A DNA stretch of 64,000 nt, taken from positions 434,001-498,000 of the forward strand of contig JANUWI010000011.1 of assembly GCA_025504975.1 (NCBI GenBank), given 5' to 3'. Source of the DNA: Plenodomus lindquistii. Taxonomy: Eukaryota > Ascomycota > Dothideomycetes > Pleosporales > Leptosphaeriaceae. Numbering within the stretch: the stretch's first letter is position 1; the number at the start of each line of letters is the position of its first letter. Both the position numbers and the translations under genes were made by a program. Below, one piece after another: positions 32,517-42,483 of the stretch. The notes beneath the pieces are model-generated. The model was not told where the DNA came from. It ran no database searches and saw nothing but the letters and a program-made list of their open reading frames with translations.

Positions 32517-33246
32517 ATGACACCGATGGCGGCTCAAGTGACCGCCAGCACCAAGATGGACCTGCGGGAGCAATTCTGAGCAGGTACCCTTCAAGCTGAG
32601 TTATATGCGACTAACACAAACAGGACTCAGAGTAACCAAACGAACTCCCCGCTCTTCCGCTTACCAGCCGAATTGCGCAACACCATCTACAAATTCGCCC
32701 TCCAAGATGCCATAGTCTCCTTCACGCTCGAGCGCCACTCAACTTCCCCCTCCGAGAACCAAATTGCAGCAGAGGAACGTATGAGCAACTTGAAACGTCC
32801 CTGCGGACAGACCCCTAGTCTCCTCTTTGCCTGTCGCCAAATGTACCACGAAGCCCGCCCACTCGTCTTCTCGCACTGCGCCTTCCACTTTGAAGACAAT
32901 CTCATCAACGATCCTCAAGTAACGTCTTACTACGCTCAGATCCACATACTACAGCTCAGCCTCAAGCTCATTGGACTATGGAAGAGGCAAACCTGGTTCG
33001 AAGGCCCCGATATCGCTCATCTGCACCGCGCATCGCAGACACAGCCGAATTCAAACTTCCCAGCCCTAGAGCAATGCGTTCTTGACCTTTCGAGTCCGCT
33101 CATGGAATATGTGGTGAAGGACGTGCTGGGGACGAATGTATGTTCTGGTTGAGTTTGCGGATAAGACGAAGAAGTACAACCTTCCTACGCCGAATGAAGC
33201 GATTTGGCGTCGTGAGATCAGAGAGCTTGTTCTGGCGGGTGTGTGA
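32517..33246 (+). pseudogene. Stray, broken copy of the LPAELRN family
   Basis: From about 32624 the frame reads TQSNQTNSPLFRLPAELRN, then LLFACRQMYHEARPLVF, CAFHFED and FPALEQCVL, the landmarks of the family tandemly repeated at 54-64 kb. Two problems suggest loss of function. The exon-1 ATG (32517) is in a frame that meets TGA before the donor, while the frame needed to join exon 2 (acceptor AACAG at 32620 or so) has no ATG. Near 33137 the expected C-terminus (YVLVEFADKTKKYN, ending in stop 33246) lies one frame away from the upstream frame. A GTATGT at the break could instead be an intron donor. It has probably moved from the array or stems from an old duplication. Confidence 0.5.
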
Positions 33247-33895
33247 CAATGATGAGGCGTTACACGAGGTTCGAGGACTGGTATTGCGATATTCGAGGTA
33301 TTACCCTGATTTGCAGGAGTGTCGAAGATAAGTTCACGGTAATTTCACCGCATGTACGCATGAATTTACCAACCATGTTAGATAGTAGTTAGAAGAGCAA
33401 ATACAAGCCCTCAATGACTGCTTTAGATCTTTATCCTTCATAAGCTGGCGTCGTGTACTCTAGCGTATCGTTTATGCTTGCTTCTTGTTTCTGTGTGGTT
33501 TGACATGGTAGCGACGTCGTTAACAGTAGTGGTGGGGAGGAAGGTGGGGTTCGCGCGAGTCGCGCTGAGTAGGATTGATCGGTACGTTAGGAGATACGTG
33601 GGGACGGAGTGTGTTTAGATTACGATGCATGAGGGCAAGTCTTATGACAAATTGGACGGTGATGTATTGTGTGGATGGCAGGGTTGACATTGGGAGCGGG
33701 GAAGTATAATCCACAATCGAAAGAAAAGATTCCTATGCAGCAAAAGCAGGCGCGATTCAAGAACAGAGTAATACAATTCTCGTATTCCATCTTCTATCCA
33801 CTACAGTATACAATGCAAAACCCCCCATGCAGTCTAAATTTGCAAAGCTGAATCTACCCAGCTCAATCTAATCTACCAATACAATGCCGAGTACA
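33247..33895. other. Intergenic region
   Basis: No gene. It holds the 3' flank of the acyl-CoA oxidase on the other strand. Confidence 0.4.
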
Positions 33896-36038
33896 CTACA
33901 ACTTGCTCTTCTCAATGCGCTTGAACAGCACATCATTCGATGGATACGGATCCACCGTAATGTCATTCAGCGGGTTCAGCTCACTCGCCCTGTAAAACAT
34001 ATCCTCGTATACCTTTCCGTCCTCTCTGCCGAGAGAACTATCAAGCACCCAGTCGTCATAGCCCCACGCGTCCACAAGGCTGACAGCATGCGGCCTGATG
34101 TCCTTGAGCAGTTGCATGACTGTGGTGTTGCGGGCGAGCGAGATCTGGTGCTTGCTGCACGCGCCACTGATGTAGAATTCTGAAGCCTCCTGCTCAAGCG
34201 TGTGCAGGGCGAACAGGCGGAAGAGTTTGAGAAGGACGGCCGAGATGGCAGGGTCGTGCTTGCCTTCCTTTTCAATGGCTTTAATGGCTGCGAGGTTGGT
34301 CTTGACAATCATATATTGTGCAAGTGCTTTGCTGAGCTTGTAGAAGTCGACGAGGAGGTCGTTCCATGGCTTCTTTTGCTCGTCGCGGTGCTTGCTGGCT
34401 TCGAAGGTGAGGAAGGAGGTGCGCCAGGCGAAGGCAGCAACGAGGTCTTCGTCAGAGCCGATAATGTCAAAGGCGCAGCCAATGTTGCGCCGGGAGTGGA
34501 ACTCGGTGAGGATGGTGGTGGTGTCGTTCACCGGCTTATCTCCCTTCAACACTGAGCGTGCAGATTTCAACAGATAGCGGGCTACCTGTTGCGTAAGCAT
34601 AAAGTTGTCTCCTTCCCAAGTAACTGTTGGTAAATAATCAGCGTACCAGGGGCCTATGCCGCTGAAGCTGGAGTAGCCGTGGCCGCCACATGCGCGTCGG
34701 CAAACCTCGAGACCCTCGGCGGCGATAGAACTACCCACTGACTTCAAAGCGCAGGATGTAGCGTGAAGATCTGCGAGCATATCGCTTCCGGATTGCACCT
34801 CCTCTGGTCCAGGTGCTCGTCCGCTGGGGGCGTTACTGGCAGCGCCCTGGGCAATCTTCTTCTGGTTCTCCTGGTACATTTCCATCATCGACTTTCCGGT
34901 GAAGTGAAGAGCAAACGTAGCGGCCAATAGAGGAAGTAGGCGAATCTGAACCATTGTGTAGTTTAGGACAGGAGTCTCTGCCTCTCCAGCAGGTGCGTCA
35001 CGGTCCTGGAATTGGCGGCGAACGGCAGTGTAGCGGGTCGCAATAGTGACACCACGCGCCAAGACAGCGCCAGCCTGCATGACAATGGTCGAACGAACCC
35101 AAGTAAGAGTTCCATAGACCAATGACGGGTTTCCCCTACGGCCAAACTTGTTGGTCTTGGGGTCGACGTGTGTGTACTTGGCCAACATGCTAATATGTGG
35201 TACCTTGACCTTGTTGAACAACAAGAAGCCGTTATCCATGGTATTGTAGCCGAATTTGGGACCGATGTCTCCAACGTGGATGTTCTCAAGTGGCTCGTGG
35301 GTCTTCATGTCACGGATCTGTACGACGAACGGGGTAGGCCCATATGACTTGCCGTCTATGATGAGCTGAGCCATGACGACCGCATGATTGGCGGTGCGTC
35401 CGAGCGAGCCGATCCACCATTTACTGGCAGTGAGATGTGGGGAGTGGATTGTAAAGGTCTTGTCGTCGGAGTTCCATGTCGCTGTGGTCTCAAGTCCACG
35501 GACGTTGGAGCCATGGCCCAACTCAGTCTGAGCATAACATCCGATAATCTTGTAGTCGTTGGCCTGTGTAAGCCACTTTTCCTGTTGTTCGGGGGTGCCT
35601 TGTCCTTCAAGCGTGACCTAGTTGACTTCATTAGTATACTGATATAGCACAAGAGGGCCGCTGCATATCGCTTACCTTGAACATGGAGTCGTGAAGTCCG
35701 TAGGGACCTGGTTCTCCGACGAGCTCCGTGGCAGTCCTGAACTCTGCGTCGGTCCAGTTGTACTGCTTCTTCAGGATCCTCAGACGCTTCTCCCTTGCGA
35801 GCGCCCTTTCGAACCGGTCTATCCGTCCCATGAAGTAGTTCTGTGACTTGTCAAAGACCTTCTCCTTCTTGAGAAGGGCAGTGATTTTGTTCCGCGTGTC
35901 AATGGCATCTTGGGTGTGAAGCAACACTTCCAGCTCCTTGGAAGGGACGTTGGAGTTGGCTCGCTCCTGTTTGAGCAACTCGTGTCCTTGCACGCCCGAA
36001 GGCTTCAGTTGCTTGACCCAGTCTGGTGTGCGTGTCAT
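33896..36038 (-). CDS. Peroxisomal acyl-CoA oxidase, 694 aa
   Basis: First enzyme of peroxisomal beta-oxidation: an FAD enzyme that oxidises acyl-CoA to trans-2-enoyl-CoA and makes hydrogen peroxide. Exons 36038-35676 and 35617-33896 are joined over a 58 bp intron. Family blocks in order: GRIDRFERALAREKRLR, YAQTELGHGSNVRGLETTA (FAD/substrate contacts), FGYNTMDNGFLLFNKVKVP, GVTIATRYTAVRRQF, ACGGHGYSSFSGIGPWYADYLPTVTWEGDN with the catalytic Glu in WEGD, and the C-terminal domain. The protein ends in SKL, a canonical type 1 peroxisomal signal. The length is normal. Several isoforms usually exist in filamentous fungi; chain-length preference cannot be read from the sequence. Confidence 0.95.
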
Positions 36039-37500
36039 TGTGATGTGAGGTCAGCAGTTGGACTTGATGATGAGAATAGGGACGATGTCTGGGGGAGTGT
36101 GAAACTATAATGCATTACGACAGAGGCCTCGGCTAGATCGCGGTCATCAGCCTCGATGAACGCGCTAACGACATGCCGAGGTACCGCACGGGCCCTCCAA
36201 CTATCGCACCTTTGAAAACTGACCTGAGTCAGTTCGCATTTGACGTTTCCTGCGTGCCTTTTCGCGTACGGCAGGCTCCGGATGCGCGTACGCGGGTGCT
36301 CGTGACTATGCGATATCGCACGGTTTCTCGGCCAACGCGTCCAACACCTGGACTTGGCTTAATTATCATGCTGATGCCATGCCTCGGTCGGCCACGCTTT
36401 TGAAGATTGTCTGATCAAAGAACTAGCGTGTAATGCTGCTGGTTGTCAGACAGATATCGTGATCTTCACACACCATGGTCGGATCAAAGCCACTGATTAC
36501 TTGGGTGCAGCATGTATTGTGGTATCAGGATACCAGTCTTCCGTGTTGCAGACAAAATCTCTCTGCAGCAGTTTGGAGGGTGTGAGAGCAGCAGTCGTCC
36601 AGCCATATAAACCGGTAATATTCTGAGATGGCCGCCGTGCCAGGGTCGTACGTCGCTCATGTTGTGTCACACACGTTAGTCGATGGACGCACCAAAGCCA
36701 CGGCTGCAACACACAACATGGCACTCAAATATTGCTCCTGCAGGCTCCAGATTGTTCAGGCTCGCCAACCCAGCCATCTAGGGCTATCTACTGCTGCGTC
36801 TCGACTCTCGACCAGCTCTGGCGTATTGGCGGGACCCGGGAGCGGACGAAGGCTCCTCCACACGAGCTAAGAGTCAGCCCCAGCCCGTGTGGACTGCTTC
36901 CTGTGGCTCCTGCGCTGCAGGCTGAGTGCTCATGGCGGTTGCTCTGACAGGCACTGAGTGGTAGCTGGCTGCCGTGCGATGGCACGCGAGCTCTTGCACG
37001 GCGACGAGAGGCAGTCCTAGCCGCCTGCTGCCTTGCCACGACGATGCACTGCCTCCAACAGGAGCACGCTAGCGGACGACGAGTAGACCTGTCATCTGCG
37101 AGCGGTGCGAGCTGGCGGGGGCGCAATTGTGCAGAAAATGCGCTGCCGTCATTGTACGTACGGCCTCGACCATGAGCCACTACCGCTACCGCTAGCGCCG
37201 TCTGCGTAGCCTGTCCCTTCAGGCTCGTCACTCCGCCCTCAACACCACACCTGCCTGTTTACCTCTCCTCGAGCTAGACACGCCTCTTTCCTCCCCCTTC
37301 TCTCCTGCACAACCAGCCCATCTGACACCCCTCTGCGACACTATTTGCGGCTGGCATCGCCATTGCCCTCGGCTCCCACGCCATACCCCACACACATCAC
37401 CACAGCACGCATTTGGAAATATATGCCCTCCAGGAGAAACCCGACCCACCCCAGATTCGCCCCCCTCTTCGCCCACCGGTCTTCCTAGGAACCCGACATC
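36039..37500. other. Divergent intergenic region between acyl-CoA oxidase and PP2C
   Basis: 1.46 kb without a gene. The half near the phosphatase is C/T-rich on the + strand and GC-rich, as expected for a long leader of a housekeeping gene. No TATA box of note and no repeats. Confidence 0.45.
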
Positions 37501-38850
37501 ATGGGTCAGACGCTGTCAGAGCCCGTAGTGGACAAGGTAATTGCTCTCCAATGCCTTCCCCCGCCCCCGCACCGTGCGCTCTTTCCGCGCCTACGACGAA
37601 ACGGGCGACCACACTGGACCGCAAAGTGGCGCAACGAGTCCCTCTAGAGTACTGCAGCTGACGCATGCTTCGTATAGAAATCCGAGAATGGCGAGGGCGA
37701 GTCGCTCATCTTCGGCGTGTCCTCGATGCAGGGCTGGCGAATTAGCATGGAGGACGCGCATGCTACAGTCCTCGACTATGCCGGCGAGGAAGGCAAGCCA
37801 ACAGGTACCGACAAGCGACTAGCTTTCTTCGGTGTATACGACGGACACGGCGGCGACAAGGTTGCGCTGTACACCGGCGAGAACCTGCATCAAATTGTCG
37901 CCAAACAGGAAGCTTTCAAGAGTGGCGACCTTAAGAAGGCTCTCCAGGACGGATTTCTCGCGACCGATAGGGCGATATTGAGCGGTACGTGTCTGCAAAG
38001 GCATTTACTTGTGAAAGGCGGGGCTGACTCACTGGTGCAGATCCCAAGTACGAGGAGGAAGTCTCCGGATGCACCGCTACGGTTGGCATTCTATCAAAAG
38101 ATAAGATCTACGTGGTATGCTCCGTGTCCTGGATTTGCGTGTTGCTCTAACATGAAAAGGCAAACGCTGGAGATTCGCGCACTGTCCTAGGTGTCAAGGG
38201 CCGAGCAAAGCCGCTCTCATTCGACCACAAGCCTCAGAACGAAGGTAAAGACATGGAAATAAGCAAACTGGACGCTGCTAATTCCCGCCAGCTGAGAAGG
38301 CTCGTATTCAAGCCGCCGGTGGCTTTGTCGACTTTGGCCGTGTCAACGGCAACCTCGCCCTGTCCCGCGCGATAGGCGACTTCGAGTTCAAGAAGAGCGC
38401 CGATCTGCCCCCAGAGCAGCAAATAGTTACGGCCTTCCCAGACGTCGAGATACACGAGATCAACCAGGACGACGAGTTTTTAGTCGTGGCTTGTGACGGT
38501 AAGTGTTGCATTGGAACCGGATGGAAGCACCGCTGACAGCTCTAGGTATCTGGGATTGCCAGTCCTCGCAGGCTGTAATCGAGTTCGTCAGGCGCGGAAT
38601 TGTCGCGAAGCAGGATCTTTCTACCATCTGCGAGAATATGATGGACAACTGCTTGGCTTCAAACAGTGACACTGGAGGCGTTGGATGTGACAACATGACG
38701 ATGATCGTCGTTGGTCTTCTACAGGGAAGGACAAAGGAGCAGTGGTACGAGGATATCGCGAAAAGGGTTGCGAATGGAGAGGGTCCATGTGCGCCGCCAG
38801 AGTACGGCAAGTCTGAAGACCCAGCCTCTTCTGTCCCAGAGGACGAGTAG
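37501..38850 (+). CDS. PP2C-type Ser/Thr protein phosphatase (Ptc2/Ptc3 group)
   Basis: Metal-dependent phosphatase acting in nutrient, stress and checkpoint signalling in related fungi. Exons: 37501-37536, 37678-37984, 38041-38114, 38160-38244, 38292-38498 and 38546-38850, all in frame. The start MGQTLSEPVVDK is the Ptc2/3 N-terminus, with Gly2 possibly myristoylated. Metal and catalytic motifs are RISMEDAH, FFGVYDGHGGD, GCTATVGIL, NAGDSR, LSRAIGDFEFK, VVACDGIWDC and GVGCDNMTMIVV. The frame stops at 38850 after PEDE. In related proteins an acidic tail with the motif GGRIILLGDGTE follows; exactly such a tail is present just downstream (38901-39278) but is not reached by a standard intron, so the 3' end of this gene model is uncertain. 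Confidence 0.92.
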
Positions 38851-38900
38851 TTCAGTTCTAATGCAACCGTGTAGCTGATCGTCGCGGCCCCGGTGTTCAG

Positions 38901-39278
38901 CATCGCAATGACGATAGCAATGATGATATCGACATGGACCTTGATAGCCACTTCCGACCTAACAGCGGTTCGGGAGGCCGCATCATCCTGCTAGGTGACG
39001 GTACAGAGATCTCCACCGAGGGACATGATGGTGAAATGTTCGACAATGAGGACGAGGATAAGGATCTCGACTCGCAAGTGAACAAGTATACACAAGAGGC
39101 GTCGAACACGCGCAGCGAGCGTGAAGGCACGCCCGGACCACAGTCCAGCAATACCCAGGTCACCGAATCGCCGTCCTCTGTGCAAACCGAGAAGTCTGAT
39201 ACCCCCGAACAGGGCTCAAAAACTTCTCAGTCCGACTCGAAGACTGAAGCAACCACAGCCAAATCGGGTGCGAAGTAG
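38901..39278 (+). CDS. Probable C-terminal acidic tail of the PP2C, connection unresolved
   Basis: An open stretch beginning HRNDDSNDDIDMDLDSHF, followed by SGSGGRIILLGDGTEIS and an acidic, Ser/Thr/Gln-rich end (SQSDSKTEATTAKSGAK, stop). GRIILLGDGTE is a conserved motif of Ptc2/Ptc3 tails in ascomycetes. The acceptor GTTCAG (38895-38900) is good, but the natural donor GTAGTT at 38847 is in phase 2 while this exon needs phase 0. A weak GTCCCA donor at 38833 would fit. Alternatively one base is missing or extra near 38850, in the genome or in the assembly. Confidence 0.5.
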   Translation, partial: HRNDDSNDDIDMDLDSHFRPNSGSGGRIILLGDGTEISTEGHDGEMFDNEDEDKDLDSQVNKYTQEASNTRSEREGTPGPQSSNTQVTESPSSVQTEKSDTPEQGSKTSQSDSKTEATTAKSGAK

Positions 39279-39863
39279 CGTCTGCTTTCTTAATAAGGCT
39301 ATGTGGCGATTGTCTCGTATCGAGACTCGGCACCAGGTCCAATGTGCGAAGAACCTTTCCTTATCATGGTCGCAAGTGGAAGGTATGGGTCTCCAGCCTG
39401 ATCACAGGGGACACGCTAGTTTACCTTGTGGATCAATACTGAGCAGTGTCACGAATGATACCTGGCGGAATATATTGTCGCCAAATTCCTTACCTATATA
39501 TCTTTTCCGAGTCGATCGATGGCAAATCATGCAAGCTTGCGTGAAACATGATACCCTGTTTGATGAAAGCTGTTGATTGCATCCCAGCGATGGTTGTGTG
39601 AAGTAGACCATTAAGATATGCTAAGAGACTAAGCTCCATAGGCGACCGGCATAGGGCTGAAACCCAATCGGGCCGACGAATGGTCAAAGCACTTCCGAGC
39701 TTCAACACCAACTTCCTCCGCCGCAGCTGCCTCTTTGGACGTCACACCCTACGCCTAATGCTTTGCTTTCACTGACGCAGCGCTGCGCAGTCGCGATTCT
39801 TTCCTATTGGCAGTACAAATCACACCAAAAGTGCTTCACTGAACACGTCAAACATCACTAAAC
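39279..39863. other. Intergenic region before LST8
   Basis: 585 bp, no gene seen. Promoter region of LST8 without an evident TATA box. Confidence 0.4.
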
Positions 39864-41025
39864 ATGTCGGTCATATTGTGCACAGGTGCGCATGGCTCTT
39901 GCCCCACACGAGTGTTTGCTGACAGTGGTCGTAGCTGGATATGACCATACCATCCGGTCCGTGAGGGGGAGGTCAACTATGCCGCTTCCCCAGCATGCTA
40001 ATTCTCGGCATGTAGTTTCTGGGAAGCCCTCTCTGGCATCTGCTCCCGTACCATCCCACACCCAGACTCCCAGGTGAACCGCCTGTGCATATCGCCCGAC
40101 AAGCGTTACCTTGCCGCCGCCGGCCACCACACCGTCAAGCTTTACGACATCAAGTCGACCAACCCCAACGCGATCCTTACCTTTGACGGCCACACATCTA
40201 ACATCACCGGCGTCGCATTTCACTGCGAGTCTAAGTGGCTGGTCACCTCGAGCGAAGATGGCACCGTCAAGATCTGGGACACGAGGAGTGGCAATGTACA
40301 GCGCAACTATACCCACGGCGTGCCGGTCAATGACGTAGTCATCCACCCCAACCAAGGCGAGCTGATCAGCTGTGACCGCGGAGGCAACGTCAGGATCTGG
40401 GACTTGGGCGAGAACAAGTGCTCACACCAACTGATCCCCGAAGACGACGTCAGCGTAGCCAGCGTTACCGTCGCAAGTGACGGCAGCATGCTCTGCGCAG
40501 GCAACAACGCCGTATGTCTCATCTTAATCCAAACACCCGCTTCCCTCCCTCCTCTCCACTAACATCTGTCTGTCCCAGGGCAACGTCTACGTCTGGCGCA
40601 TGATCCAACGCACAGACACCACTTCTATCCTCCCAATCTGCAAATTCCTCGCCCACTCCACATACATAACCCGCGTCCTGCTCTCCCCCGACGTCCGCCA
40701 CCTAGCCACCTGCTCCGCCGACCACACCGCACGCATCTGGTCAGTCGACACAAGCGCCCCCCACAACGTCACACCAAGCGACAATTTACCCACCGCTGCG
40801 GACCGCGACCCTGCTGCTTTCCCCCTCGAAACAACACTGCATGGCCACCAACGCTGGGTCTGGGACTGTGCGTTCAGCGCCGATAGTGCGTATCTCGTAA
40901 CCGCGTGTTCAGATCACTATGCGCGGCTGTGGGAGCTGGGCAGTCAGAGTATCATTAGGCAGTATAATGGACATCATCGGGGCGCGGTGTGTGTTGCGTT
41001 GAATGATACCGCTGTTGGGAACTGA
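39864..41025 (+). CDS. LST8: LST8, WD40 subunit of the TOR kinase complexes, 328 aa
   Basis: Beta-propeller that binds the TOR kinase domain in TORC1 and TORC2 and stabilises it. Two exons of 22 bp (39864-39885, 39935-39956) are followed by 40016-40511 and 40579-41025. The joined start MSVILCTAGYDHTIRFWEALSG is the Lst8 N-terminus and confirms both micro-exons. Seven WD repeats are visible, among them VNRLCISPDKRYLAAAGHH, ITGVAFHCESKWLVTSSEDG (ending KIWD), VNDVVIHPNQGELISCDRG, SVTVASDGSMLCAGNN, LSPDVRHLATCSADH and WDCAFSADSAYLVTACSDH. Length slightly above the 303-315 residues common in the family because of a longer loop in repeat 6 (SAPHNVTPSDNLPTAADRD). Orthology is firm. Confidence 0.95.
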
Positions 41026-42483
41026 GATTTTTTGAGGAATGAAAAGGGAAAGTTGGTTGGGTGGTTGGTTGTTGACTGCATCAGCGTTGGCGTTTTTTTT
41101 TCTTTCTTTTTTTTGGTATGTTGAATGGTTGGCGGGGATTGGGTTGGGCTCGGTGGGCGTTCGGGGAGTTAATTTGTAATGTCGAGGATGAATGGATGGA
41201 TGGGAGGTCTTGTTGATTCGGTAACCTGAGTGGACTCTGCATCGCATCCACTGAGTCATGATTTCACAAACGACTTGGAGGATAGCAACAAGCGGGTGCG
41301 TATAATGTGTGTGTGTTTGAAACCAAGAAAAACCTCAAGCTGTATCCATATTCCATGCGTACCCAACACTACCCTATCCTATTCGACTCCCAACCCAACC
41401 TGTAATCACCCTGATGTCCCCAGTATGTGTATCCCTCTAACCCACCCACCATGCATGTCCAACTCCGTAATATATGCAACGCTAATATGATGCTTCCCCC
41501 CTTCTTCCTTGCTTCATCCGTTTCCTCTGTTTTCCTGCCTAGTCCAATCCAAGTCAAGCCAACCCAATCCAATCCAGCCCAATCCAGTTCAGTTCGAAAC
41601 AAAACAAAACAGAACAGAACAAGAACAAGAAAAAAGATGAAGACAACCCATCATTACATATTAACCCCGCGTATTCCCATATTCCCGTGTCGGCATATCG
41701 CATATCCCCCCCCACAGCACCCAGCTCAGCTTTCGACCGAGTATGCACACGCGCACCACACCACACCACACCACACCACACCGCCCCTCTACATCTATCC
41801 AACCACACGCCATCCACGCACCCTCCTTCCCTCCCAAAGAACCACACAACGCCCTCACCGCCCCCCCAACAGTCCCGAAAACCAAGTCGAAATTTGTTTC
41901 CCGCTCATATTGGGTGTGTAGGACAGTACACTCTGTGTATCTGTATCCCTCTCCCTCGTGTCATGCATATGCTTCATCTCACTCCCCGGAGTCTGGACCT
42001 GCGTGTTGGTCTCGGGGCTAGGATGAGTTTTGCGACGAGGAGTCTGCGGTGTCTTTGTTTTTTCTCGACTACGAGTGTGAAGGTTGAGGCTGAGGCTTGA
42101 GCGGGGGATCCAGTGGGGTTCGGGAGTGTGGTGGAGATGGCGTGTATGCGGTGCTGTGGGCGTTGAGGTTTCACTGCGGGTGTGGGACGGTGATGTTGTT
42201 GTTGTTGTTGTTTGGGGGAGAGTGTCGACATTAGTCAGGGTTGAGGTGGAGGATGATGCGGACGTTTTGTGGCCCGGCGTGGAGGTGGAAGTGGAGGTGT
42301 GTGAACTTCCGGTGTCGTTTACGACTGGTACGATCATCTGCGTGGGTAGCGGTACGCCCGTCTTGACCCACGGGCGGACTGTAAAGGATAGACACCGTGT
42401 ATCTGGGCCCCGCGCATCAGCATTGATAGCGTAGGAAGAGCTAAAAAATATATAATGTGATGTGATGTGATGTGATGGATGTG
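41026..42483. other. Convergent intergenic region with simple repeats
   Basis: LST8 and Bud6 converge here. The stretch is low in complexity on the + strand: AACCCAATCCAATCC-like and AACAAAACAGAACAG repeats (about 41555-41630), CACCACACCACACC (about 41755-41785) and GTGATGTGATGTGATG (about 42457-42477). A 160-codon minus-strand frame (42337-41855), very rich in Ser/Thr/Pro/His, probably follows from this composition. Confidence 0.5.
42457..42477. repeat. GATGT pentanucleotide repeat
   Basis: Four perfect or near-perfect copies of TGATG/GATGT just after the Bud6 stop codon. Confidence 0.7.

Noticed and set aside
41855..42337. 160-codon Ser/Thr/Pro/His-rich frame on the minus strand
   Set aside because: It lies in low-complexity DNA between two convergent genes, and its composition follows from the simple repeats. 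It has no domain and no clear start context.
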